From Syntrophobacterales bacterium (GTDB lineage: Bacteria > Desulfobacterota > Syntrophobacteria > BM002), in contig JAUWKY010000095.1 in NCBI GenBank assembly GCA_030613915.1, forward strand, positions 1 through 8,012: a stretch of 8,012 nucleotides of DNA. Direction: 5' to 3'. Within the stretch, counting starts at the first letter, position 1. The number at the start of each line of letters is the position of its first letter. Shown piece after piece: positions 1 to 5,621 of the stretch. Under the pieces are notes generated by a model that saw nothing but the letters and a program-made list of their open reading frames with translations, was not told the DNA's origin and did no database searches. Made by a program: the position numbers and the translations under genes.

Positions 1-201
1 CCCCAAGATAAGAGGGCCCCAAGAGCCCACGTAATCGATGTAGCCATTGCCGTCCACATCGTAAATCTTCGAACCCTGCCCGCTCGTGATAAACAAGGGA
101 TGTGTACCCACCGCCCGGCAGGAGCGTACCGGGCTATTTACCCCGCCAGGAATTATTTCTTCAGCCTCGCGATACAATCTCTCACTGCTGCTTTCAGCCA
201 T
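1..201 (-). CDS. hemL: Glutamate-1-semialdehyde 2,1-aminomutase, N-terminal fragment (runs off left edge)
   Basis: The PLP-dependent enzyme converts glutamate-1-semialdehyde to 5-aminolevulinate, the committed precursor of heme, siroheme and cobalamin, in the cytosol. Only the first 67 codons are present; the catalytic lysine lies outside the window. Translated from the ATG at 201 it reads [20 protein letters not shown], then [12 protein letters not shown] (21-32), then [20 protein letters not shown] (47-66). The [21 protein letters not shown] blocks are hallmarks of HemL and separate it from other class III aminotransferases. A strong Shine-Dalgarno (GGAGGAGG on the minus strand, about 207-214) sits just upstream and fixes the start. 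It lies downstream of ahbB on the same strand, 220 nt away, which fits a tetrapyrrole gene group. No frameshift is seen. The identification is firm although most of the protein is missing. Confidence 0.93.
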   Translation of the reverse strand, partial: MAESSSERLYREAEEIIPGGVNSPVRSCRAVGTHPLFITSGQGSKIYDVDGNGYIDYVGSWGPLILG

Positions 202-232
202 TCTAATCCTCCTCCCATTATCGTGTTCGCCC

Positions 233-378
233 GTCAATAAAGTCATGACGCTTCACTGTCATTCATAGTCATTTATAGTAAACGATATAATGACGGCCGT
301 AAGGCCTAATGACGGGCGATCAGCCCAAATGACGCCGAAGGCTAATGACTACAAGTGACGGCCGTAAGGCCTAATGAC
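233..378. repeat. TGAC-spaced hairpin array between ahbB and hemL
   Basis: The word TGAC occurs at 246, 291, 310, 330, 346, 356 and 375. The inverse word GTCA occurs at 233, 242, 258 and 268, so the array changes polarity near 275-290. Four of the spaces between TGAC words hold short perfect palindromic stems: GGCC-GTAA-GGCC at 295-306 and again at 360-371, GGGC-GATCA-GCCC at 314-326, and GCC-GAA-GGC at 334-342. The 23-nt unit at 291-313 recurs identically at 356-378. TGAC start-to-start spacing is 19, 20, 16, 10 and 19 nt. Stem sequences differ while pairing is kept, which suggests selection or copying of structure rather than sequence. It lies in the transcribed space of a probable ahbB-hemL unit, so it could act in RNA (processing, stability or termination) or be a selfish repeat. 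I do not recognise the family. Confidence 0.75.
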
Positions 379-421
379 CAAACTATGCTTGTGTTTACTG
401 TTTCACCTCTTAATTGCCGGA

Positions 422-916
422 TTATTCTTCCGAATCGCCAAAGTAGGCCATAGTGGTTTTCTTCAGTTCCTCCTGGGTAAAAAGTAGATCGAACTTTTCG
501 ACACCCGCAGCATCAGACATCCTTTGAGCGATCTGGCGGCATACCTCAGAGGAGGATCCGTGAATCATGGTAAACAACCGGTAAGGCCAATCAGGCATTG
601 CAGGTCGCTGGTAACAGTGGGAGACTTCACGGAACGAGGCAAAGATGTTTCCCACCTCCTCGGCCCTCTCAGGCTCTACCTCCCACACCACCATGGCATT
701 GGCGTCAAATCCAGTACGTTGGTGCCTTAGGGTGGCGCCAAAACGCCGGATAATATCGTCGGCAATAAATTCGCGCACTTTATCCAAGAGCTCAGCTTCG
801 CTGATTCCAACTCTTTCTGCCACGGCAGCAAAGGGTCGTCTGACTACAGGCAGATCCTGCTGCAACTCATGGATGATTTTTTTCTCCAGTGGTGTAAACT
901 GCCGCTGATCACTCAT
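422..916 (-). CDS. ahbB: Siroheme decarboxylase beta subunit (AhbB; Lrp/AsnC-like)
   Basis: AhbA/AhbB together decarboxylate siroheme to 12,18-didecarboxysiroheme, the first dedicated step of the siroheme-dependent heme route used by sulfate reducers and archaea. The 164-residue product has an N-terminal winged-helix segment of the Lrp/AsnC type (about 8-60: TPLEKKIIHELQQDLPV, then AAVAERVGISEAELLDKV, DDIIRRFGATLRHQ). A ferredoxin-like AsnC ligand domain follows, with family blocks FGATLRHQRTGFDANAMVVW (59-78), REVSHCYQRP (96-105), PYRLFTMIHG (111-120) and a terminal LKKTTMAYF (151-159). These blocks fit AhbB rather than a true Lrp regulator. The reading frame is open to 991, but the ATG at 916 is preferred: it has GGAGGAGG about 11 nt upstream and gives the usual family start. 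hemL downstream supports the heme role. The related NirD/L/G/H proteins of heme d1 synthesis are the alternative, but no nir gene is visible. Confidence 0.85.
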   Translation of the reverse strand: MSDQRQFTPLEKKIIHELQQDLPVVRRPFAAVAERVGISEAELLDKVREFIADDIIRRFGATLRHQRTGFDANAMVVWEVEPERAEEVGNIFASFREVSHCYQRPAMPDWPYRLFTMIHGSSSEVCRQIAQRMSDAAGVEKFDLLFTQEELKKTTMAYFGDSEE

Positions 917-1055
917 CTGTGCTGCATCCTCCTCCTTCATCGGGATCGGGGTCTGGTCACCACAAAAAGCACAAAGCATACAATGACACAACTAAATGCT
1001 CTCTCAGATAGTTAATGAAAGATGTCCAACGTCCCTGCTCTGACATGCTATTTCC

Positions 1056-1081
1056 TCAATTGAGCCATAAAGCTCAATTGA
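1056..1081. other. 10-bp perfect inverted repeat upstream of ahbB
   Basis: TCAATTGAGC (1056-1065) pairs exactly with GCTCAATTGA (1072-1081) around the 6-nt loop CATAAA. It lies about 140 nt before the ahbB start and downstream of the terminator of the small Cys protein gene. No long T-run follows on either strand, only ATTTT on the plus side, so it is a poor intrinsic terminator. It could be a backup terminator, an operator for a dimeric regulator acting on ahbB, or chance in AT-rich DNA. Confidence 0.5.
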
Positions 1082-1253
1082 ATTTTAACGCAATTAGGGT
1101 ACTTTTTCCTAGTATTCCCATATCTTATGGAGCTTTATTCGGAAGGGCAAGCAAATTCGATCTCTGGAGTAATGGAGATTGATGATTTCGGATTTGGTGC
1201 ACCGTGGGATCTGCAACCTCGAGTGTCGAAGAGAATGGCTGCTGAGATCCGAC
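1082..1253. other. Intergenic stretch, no supported feature
   Basis: This is part of the 389-nt space between ahbB and the small Cys protein gene. I see no convincing gene. A short plus-strand frame from an ATG at 1172 runs straight through the terminator hairpin and has a badly spaced ribosome site. One copy of TTCGGATTT (1187-1195) matches a word repeated in the palindromic element near 4000, but a single 9-mer is weak evidence of shared origin. Confidence 0.5.
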
Positions 1254-1285
1254 AAAAAAAGGCGACTCTGAGGCCGCCTTTTTTT
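1254..1285 (-). terminator. Rho-independent terminator of the small Cys protein gene (bidirectional in form)
   Basis: Seven A plus GGCG (1254-1264) pair perfectly with CGCC plus seven T (1275-1285), giving an 11-bp stem around a 10-nt loop. A- and T-runs flank the GC core on both strands, so it can terminate in either direction. It begins 20 nt after the stop codon of the minus-strand gene at 1306-1434, which is its most likely user. No plus-strand gene precedes it. Confidence 0.88.
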
Positions 1286-1305
1286 CTTCAGTTGCGACAG
1301 TAAAT

Positions 1306-1434
1306 CTATACCTTGGCGTAGATCCCCTGTTTGAGGATGAACTCTTGATACTCCTTGAGCTTATCACAGTTTTGCAAGCACTTGTTCTTATCCTGGCCGC
1401 CCATCTCACAAGCTAAGCAAGGGCTTTTCAGCAT
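1306..1434 (-). CDS. Small cysteine-rich protein, 42 residues, putative metal-binding
   Basis: This short gene reads MLKSPCLACEMGGQDKNKCL (1-20), then QNCDKLKEYQEFILKQGIYA (21-40), KV. Four cysteines form CxxC (6, 9) and CxxxC (19, 23), a spacing suited to one zinc ion or an iron-sulfur centre. A charged segment (24-34) that is probably helical follows. It is supported as a gene by a full expression cassette: a minus-strand promoter at 1491-1520, a Shine-Dalgarno AGGGGGAT 6 nt before the ATG, and a strong terminator 20 nt after the TAG. There is no signal peptide or membrane segment, so the product should be cytosolic. I recall similar tiny Cx2C...Cx3C proteins in Desulfobacterota genomes but know no function. 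The larger frame overlapping it (1125-1409) looks like a shadow, rich in Ser and Arg and running through the terminator. Function is unknown. Confidence 0.72.
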   Translation of the reverse strand: MLKSPCLACEMGGQDKNKCLQNCDKLKEYQEFILKQGIYAKV

Positions 1435-1479
1435 GGGTTTATCCCCCTGTTGATTGATTGAAAAATCTTACAGGAATTC

Positions 1480-1644
1480 TTAAACCCTATATATAAGTCC
1501 TGTAGTGGTGTCCTTGTCAAGTAAAATGTTATTTCGTTGACTCTCCCACATCTGATATGACATAGTCACAGTGGCCAGCTTCTTGCCTCCGGAGGGAGTA
1601 TTCCTAACGATCGGCACGATGGCCCACTGATCGTTTGCTGCCAC
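1480..1644 (-). pseudogene. Possible 3' remnant of a gene, 54 codons, unrecognised
   Basis: A minus-strand frame is open from a TGA at 1663-1665 to a TAA at 1480-1482. Read from a GTG at 1644 it gives VAANDQWAIVPIVRNTPSGG, then KKLATVTMSYQMWESQ, then RNNILLDKDTTTGLIYRV. The composition and the LLDKDTTTGLIYRV ending look protein-like; endings of the type LLD-x-x-TG-x-x-Y/W-R are common in small extracytoplasmic hypothetical proteins. No convincing start with a ribosome site exists, and no signal peptide is found upstream in any minus-strand frame as far as 1733. Its 3' end also contains the promoter of the neighbouring small gene. It is best read as a truncated, decayed gene, or as a chance frame. 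Confidence 0.3.
1491..1520 (-). promoter_or_regulatory. Sigma70-type promoter of the small Cys protein gene
   Basis: On the minus strand, TTGACA (1520-1515, perfect -35) is followed after 18 nt by TTATAT (1496-1491, -10). Shifting by one base gives TATATA with a 19-nt spacer. Transcription would start near 1484, leaving about 50 nt of leader before the ATG at 1434. Position, orientation and distance all match the small gene. Confidence 0.65.
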
Positions 1645-1733
1645 TACCTGAAGCTGAACTTTTCAACTTCGAATATGCAAACAGCAGAGGTTAAGGAATT
1701 AATCTCTCAACAGATGACACGATCTGGAACTGC

Positions 1734-2642
1734 ATGCAGGCCACGCCACATTACCCTGACTTTAAGCCGTTGAGCTTAGAAGACCGGGACCAGATTACTG
1801 CTTTTTTTCACCAGAGCCCACCGCTCACTTCCGAACTAACCTTCACCAATCTTTTCATGTGGCGTTACCATTACAATTTTCAGTGGTGCCTTGCCAATGA
1901 CACGCTATTGATCATCGGGCATATGGCCGAAGCCCCCCCTTTCGGTTTGCCACCAGTTGGACCGCATGACCTATCCTCGGCTTTTGGGCAATTATTGAGT
2001 TTTCTGGCAAACTATACGGATACGCCAGAAATCCACCGGGTGCCTGAGGTTCTGGCCCAGCGCTACGCTAGCGCGCGCTCCCTTGAAGTTTTGGAGGATC
2101 GAGCCAATAGCGATTATGTCTACCGTACCGAATCCCTCATCAATCTGAGCGGCCGGAAGTACCACCGCAAACGCAATCACCTCAAGCAATTTCGAAAGAG
2201 ATATTCTTACCGCTATCAAACTCTCAAGGATGACTGGATAGAGGCCTGTCTGGAGTTGGAAGAGCAGTGGTGTAGACTCAGAAGCTGTGTGGAAAATCCG
2301 GCACTTCTCAATGAAGAACAGGCCATCCGCGAAGCCTTACTTCACTACCACCATCTGGATTGCCAGGGAGCTGCTATTGTGGTGGACGAGAAGGTGGTGG
2401 CCTTCAGTTTGGGAGAACCTCTTAATCCTGATACGGCTTTGATTCACCTCGAGAAGGCCGATCCTGAATTCTCCGGTAGCTACGCGGTGATAAATCAGGA
2501 ATTCTGCCAAAACGCTTGGAGCGACTTCACCTACACAAATCGTGAACAGGATCTGGGTGAATCCGGACTGCGCCAATCCAAGCTGTCCTATTACCCGGAT
2601 CATTTGTCTAATAAGGTCATTCTCAGAGCAACGGATCGCTAG
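1734..2642 (+). CDS. DUF2156 (LPG_synthase_C-like) domain protein
   Basis: The 302-residue product belongs to the DUF2156 family, which shares its fold with the C-terminal aminoacyl-transferase half of MprF-type phosphatidylglycerol lysyltransferases (tandem GNAT fold). Diagnostic parts are the early LTFTNLFMWRYHYNFQW (35-51), the basic block SLINLSGRKYHRKRNHLKQF (134-153), the DEKVVAFSLGEPL strand (218-230) and the C-terminal signature YTNREQDLGESGLRQSKLSY (267-286). There is no membrane segment or signal peptide, so unlike MprF it is a soluble stand-alone domain. Substrate is unknown; transfer of an aminoacyl group from tRNA is a possibility by homology, not something shown. The Shine-Dalgarno is weak (GGA about 6 nt before the ATG), but no better in-frame start exists. 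The ald gene follows after 60 nt on the same strand and may be co-transcribed. Confidence 0.82.
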   Translation: MQATPHYPDFKPLSLEDRDQITAFFHQSPPLTSELTFTNLFMWRYHYNFQWCLANDTLLIIGHMAEAPPFGLPPVGPHDLSSAFGQLLSFLANYTDTPEIHRVPEVLAQRYASARSLEVLEDRANSDYVYRTESLINLSGRKYHRKRNHLKQFRKRYSYRYQTLKDDWIEACLELEEQWCRLRSCVENPALLNEEQAIREALLHYHHLDCQGAAIVVDEKVVAFSLGEPLNPDTALIHLEKADPEFSGSYAVINQEFCQNAWSDFTYTNREQDLGESGLRQSKLSYYPDHLSNKVILRATDR

Positions 2643-2702
2643 TCATGTGGAAAGCCGTTCCCACAAATAACCAAGGATTAACCCACTTTATGGAGGCCAC
2701 TA

Positions 2703-3821
2703 ATGATCATCGGAGTTCCTAAGGAGATAAAGACCGAGGAATACCGTGTGGGAATCGTTCCGGCTGGCGTGCGGCTCTTAGCAGCCTCGGGCCACCGGGT
2801 GCTGATTGAAAAAGGCGCAGGTGAAGGCGCGGGTATCAGTGATCGGGAGTTTAAGGCAGCCGGTGCCCACCTGGTATCCTCAGCTGCTGAGGTATATGGA
2901 GAGGCCGAGTTGGTGATGAAAGTAAAGGAGCCTTTGCCTCCGGAGTATGACCTCCTGAGACCAGGCCTGATAGTCTATACCTATTTACATCTAGCTCCTG
3001 CGCCTGAACTGGCAGCCGTCCTCCTGGAAAAGGAAATCATTGGCATTGCCTATGAGACCATACAGTTGCCTGACGGTTCCTTGCCGCTACTCACACCAAT
3101 GAGCGAGATTGCCGGCAGGATGGCGGTCCAAGTGGGTGCCCATTATCTGGAAAAAACTCAGGGCGGTCGCGGCGTGCTCCTGGGAGGCGTCCCCGGTGTC
3201 TACCGAGGCCAGGTGACTATTCTGGGAGGTGGTGTGGTCGGGATCAATGCAGCCAAAATCGCAGTGGGAATGGGGGCCATGGTCACCATTCTTGATATCG
3301 ACCAGGCTCGTCTCATGGCCCTTGATGACATATTCGGCTCGGCTATCACCACACTCATCTCCAACCCCGATACCATCGAGCGTTCTGTGCGTGAATCTCA
3401 CCTGGTTATCGGCGCAGTTCTGGTCCCGGGCGGACGAGCCCCAAGCCTTGTCAGCGGTGAAATGATTGCCCAAATGAAGCCTGGCACAGTGATTGTGGAC
3501 GTTGCTGTAGACCAGGGAGGGTGCTGCGAAACGTGCCAGCCAACCACCCATGATCAGCCCGTGTTCACAGTTGATAACGTCATTCACTACTGTGTGGCCA
3601 ATATGCCCGGGGCTGTGCCAAGAACCGCCACCTTTGCCCTGACCAACGTTACCATCAGCTATGCTCTCAAGATAGCCAACCAGGGCCTTGAGACAGCTGT
3701 TGCATCTGACCCTACCCTTGCAAAAGGGATTAACATTTATCGCAGCCATGTTACCCATGAGACCGTAGCACGGGACCTGGGTTACAGTTATCAACCACTC
3801 GAACAAATCTTGAAAGGCTGA
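2703..3821 (+). CDS. ald: Alanine dehydrogenase (NAD-dependent)
   Basis: The enzyme catalyses reversible oxidative deamination of L-alanine to pyruvate and ammonia with NAD+, linking carbon and nitrogen flow and supplying alanine for peptidoglycan. At 372 residues it has the family's usual length. It starts [20 protein letters not shown] and keeps the four active-site residues at the positions known from the Mycobacterium enzyme: Arg15, Lys75 (KVKEP), His96 (YTYLHLAP) and Asp270 (VDVAVDQGG). The NAD-binding Rossmann glycine motif is LGGGVVG (174-180), with Asp198 after the next strand as the ribose-binding acid. GGAGG lies 6 nt before the ATG. One local oddity is [12 protein letters not shown] (272-283), where two cysteines (275 and 278) replace residues that are usually hydrophobic and small or polar. 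Transhydrogenase alpha and saccharopine dehydrogenase are related folds, but the full-length match and the active site favour Ald. Confidence 0.95.
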   Translation: MIIGVPKEIKTEEYRVGIVPAGVRLLAASGHRVLIEKGAGEGAGISDREFKAAGAHLVSSAAEVYGEAELVMKVKEPLPPEYDLLRPGLIVYTYLHLAPAPELAAVLLEKEIIGIAYETIQLPDGSLPLLTPMSEIAGRMAVQVGAHYLEKTQGGRGVLLGGVPGVYRGQVTILGGGVVGINAAKIAVGMGAMVTILDIDQARLMALDDIFGSAITTLISNPDTIERSVRESHLVIGAVLVPGGRAPSLVSGEMIAQMKPGTVIVDVAVDQGGCCETCQPTTHDQPVFTVDNVIHYCVANMPGAVPRTATFALTNVTISYALKIANQGLETAVASDPTLAKGINIYRSHVTHETVARDLGYSYQPLEQILKG

Positions 3822-3834
3822 GATCCTATTCGTT

Positions 3835-3850
3835 AGCTTTCAATAAAGCT
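3835..3850 (+). other. Short hairpin just after ald, weak terminator candidate
   Basis: AGCTTT (3835-3840) pairs with AAAGCT (3845-3850) around the CAAT loop, 13 nt after the ald stop codon. The stem is AU-rich and no U-run follows, so intrinsic termination would be weak. It may instead protect the 3' end of the ald message. Confidence 0.35.
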
Positions 3851-3877
3851 GAAGCTCACATTTATAGATCGGGAGAT

Positions 3878-4041
3878 AAATCCGAAATCCGAAGCACGAA
3901 GCACGAAACAAATTCAAAATTCCAATGTCTCAATGTTCAAAACAAAAACTATGGGACTATATCGAGCTTTTACGGTTTTGGTCATTTCAATTTTGATGAT
4001 TCGGATTTGTTTCGGATTTCGATATTCGATATTCGGATTTG
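3878..4041. repeat. Dispersed palindromic intergenic repeat (TTCGGATTT type)
   Basis: The left end carries AAATCCGAA (3878-3886) followed by ATCCGAAGCACGAAGCACGA. The right part carries three copies of the complementary word TTCGGATTT (4000-4008, 4011-4019, 4032-4040). An inner pair, CGAAACAAAT (3904-3913) with ATTTGTTTCG (4005-4014), is perfect. The whole is therefore a long imperfect hairpin about 165 nt long. The words TCCGAAATCCGAA, CAATGTTCAAAAC and TTCGGATTTCGATATTCG are typical of a repeat I recognise from many Desulfobacterota and Planctomycetes intergenic regions, where it gives rise to spurious annotated ORFs. No transposase or target-site duplication is evident. It ends about 34 nt before the ATP-grasp start codon, so it must supply or overlie that gene's promoter region. 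Confidence 0.75.
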
Positions 4042-4074
4042 TTGCTGAAGGGGACTTCCTTGGACGAGGATCTG

Positions 4075-4851
4075 ATGAAGGGAAAAAGGGTCGCCCTGGG
4101 GAAAAGACTTCGACACAGTCCTCTCGTGCAGACCCTGGGGTTGCGTCCCAACTTCGAGGATTACAGCGAGATTGAACTCGACCTGCTGCGAAACGCCGAC
4201 ACCATTTATTATCCAAGTACCCTCTATGAAGACATTTTTCTCGCGCTGGGCAAGAGGGTTTTCCCAGCGAATTACTACCGTTACATGGGAGACAAGATCA
4301 AACAAACCGAGCTCTTTACTCTGCTTGGTATCCCTCACCCTCGCACCCGGATCTACAGGGACAACCCCCGTGCGCCACAGATCCTTGCGGATTTCTCCTT
4401 TCCTTTTATCGCCAAAATCCCCCGGGGTTCCTCAAAGGGCAGAGGAGTTTTCCTCATTCGCAGCCGTGAAGATCTGCAGGATTACCTGCAAAAATACGCG
4501 CCGGCCTATATTCAGGAATACCTTGCCATTGACCGCGACCTGCGCGTCGTCTTAGTGGGGGCAAAAGTGGTGCACGCTTACTGGCGTATTGCCCGGCCTG
4601 GGGAATTTCGCAGCAATGTCTCACTCGGGGGGAGGATATCATTGGAGGATATCCCTGATGATACCCTTCGCTTTGCTGAACGGGTGGCCCGCCTCTGTAA
4701 GTTTGACGAAGTGGGGCTTGATATTTGCATCTGCGAAGACAGATATCTGGTGATAGAGGCCAATATGGTCTACGGTCTCAAGGGCTTTGAAGCGGCAGGT
4801 CTAAACATCTACCAACTTATAAGCAAACGCGTAACTGAAGGAGGTATTTGA
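4075..4851 (+). CDS. RimK-like ATP-grasp ligase, substrate unknown
   Basis: This is an ATP-grasp enzyme of 258 residues, the superfamily that couples a carboxylate to an amine or thiol through an acyl-phosphate. Visible parts are an N-terminal preATP-grasp region (MKGKRVALGKRL; TLGLRPNFEDYSE, 20-32), DKIKQTELFTLLGIPHPRTR (73-92), the nucleotide-binding loop IAKIPRGSSKGRGVFLI (112-128), the hinge YIQEYL (145-150), DRDLRVVLVG (153-162), NVSLGG (181-186), and the metal-binding Asp216 with the terminal IEAN (Glu228, Asn230). RimK-type glutamate ligases are the nearest characterised group, but this subfamily's substrate is not known to me. The ATG at 4075 is chosen because GAGG sits 5 nt upstream and the family begins near this point; a TTG at 4060 with AAGGGG upstream is possible. 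Its TGA overlaps the ATG of the sirtuin gene by one base, so the two are probably made together. Confidence 0.85.
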   Translation: MKGKRVALGKRLRHSPLVQTLGLRPNFEDYSEIELDLLRNADTIYYPSTLYEDIFLALGKRVFPANYYRYMGDKIKQTELFTLLGIPHPRTRIYRDNPRAPQILADFSFPFIAKIPRGSSKGRGVFLIRSREDLQDYLQKYAPAYIQEYLAIDRDLRVVLVGAKVVHAYWRIARPGEFRSNVSLGGRISLEDIPDDTLRFAERVARLCKFDEVGLDICICEDRYLVIEANMVYGLKGFEAAGLNIYQLISKRVTEGGI

Positions 4852-5588
4852 TGGCCGCCATTGCAGCGGATCTTCAACAAGCCGGCCTCTGGCTGGCTGA
4901 AAGTAAGCGAGTCGCTGCACTTACCGGTGCCGGCATCTCCGCCGAGAGCGGAGTGCCCACTTTTAGAGGCAAGGACGGGCTCTGGCAGGGTTTCAGGGCC
5001 ACCGATCTGGCTACTCCCGAAGCCTTTGCCCGTGACCCGAAGTTGGTGTGGAACTTCTATAATTGGCGCCGGGAGCTGCTTGCTCCCCTGCAGCCAAACC
5101 TTGCCCACAAAGCCCTGATACGTCTGGAGGAGAAGATTCCTCAGTTCGCCCTTATTACCCAAAATATTGATGACCTGCACCACCGGGCGGGCAGCAAAAA
5201 CCTTGTCGAGTTGCATGGCAACATCTGGATGGTTCGTTGCACTCGGTGCCAGGTGGTAAGTCGCAATGAGGAAGTTCCTCTGCCCGAGCTACCCGTGTGC
5301 AAAGAGTGCGGAGGGCTTCTGCGTCCCCACGTGGTGTGGTTTGGCGAACAGCTTGACCCAACCATTCTGGATAAAGCCGTCGCCACAATTCGCTCCTGTG
5401 ATACCATGCTGGTAATAGGCACCTCAGCTCTGGTGCAACCGGCTGCCTCTCTGGCCATTGTTGCCAAGGAACAGGGTGCGCGGGTGGTGGAGATCAATCT
5501 AGAACCCACACCCTACTCCCACAAACTCGACCTTTCACTTCAGGGGAAAGCGGGCGAGATCCTGCCGCAGTTGGTAGAAGGGCTTTAA
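4851..5588 (+). CDS. cobB: NAD-dependent protein deacylase, class III sirtuin (CobB/SIRT5-like)
   Basis: Sirtuins remove acyl groups from lysine using NAD+, releasing nicotinamide and O-acyl-ADP-ribose. The 245-residue product is a complete bacterial-type domain: GAGISAESGVPTFRG (26-40), TQNIDDLHHRAG (103-114), catalytic His122 (ELHGN), zinc cysteines 130/133 and 150/153 (CTRC...CKEC), VVWFGE (161-166) and VIGTSALVQPA (188-198). The helix WNFYNWRREL carries Tyr70 and Arg73 in a YxxR pair. That pair marks class III enzymes, which accept succinyl- and malonyl-lysine as well as acetyl-lysine. The start at 4851 overlaps the ligase stop (TGATG) and is preceded by a near-perfect AAGGAGGT 5 nt upstream, so initiation is strong and probably coupled. 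The real target protein cannot be told from the sequence. In some bacteria cobB reverses acetylation of acyl-CoA synthetases. Confidence 0.93.
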   Translation: MAAIAADLQQAGLWLAESKRVAALTGAGISAESGVPTFRGKDGLWQGFRATDLATPEAFARDPKLVWNFYNWRRELLAPLQPNLAHKALIRLEEKIPQFALITQNIDDLHHRAGSKNLVELHGNIWMVRCTRCQVVSRNEEVPLPELPVCKECGGLLRPHVVWFGEQLDPTILDKAVATIRSCDTMLVIGTSALVQPAASLAIVAKEQGARVVEINLEPTPYSHKLDLSLQGKAGEILPQLVEGL

Positions 5589-5621
5589 TAAGTTGGTGGC
5601 TTGTGACCCAGAAAGAGGCAA

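Noticed and set aside
917..991. 25-residue upstream extension of ahbB starting MCHCMLCAFCGD, with a C-x-C-x2-C-x2-C cluster
   Set aside because: No ribosome site precedes it, whereas GGAGGAGG stands before the ATG at 916, where the family normally begins. The cysteine cluster is most likely chance in the leader.
1172..1303. Plus-strand 43-codon frame starting MEIDDFGFGAPWDLQP
   Set aside because: GGAG is only 2 nt from the ATG, and the frame runs through the perfect terminator hairpin at 1254-1285, so its second half cannot be ordinary coding sequence.
1125..1409. Minus-strand 94-codon frame
   Set aside because: Ser/Arg-rich shadow that overlaps the small Cys protein gene in another frame and crosses its terminator.
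1537..1566. Plus-strand promoter for the DUF2156 gene (TTGACT-N18-CATAGT)
   Set aside because: The -10 match is poor and the site is about 170 nt from the start codon; it is not strong enough to annotate.
3087..3806. 239-codon minus-strand frame opposite ald
   Set aside because: Antisense shadow of a clear ald gene; His- and Asn-rich composition and no family resemblance.
3914..4216. 100-codon minus-strand frame ending in NIEYRNPKQIRIIKIEMTK-type sequence
   Set aside because: This is the typical spurious translation of the dispersed palindromic repeat, and it extends into the ATP-grasp gene.
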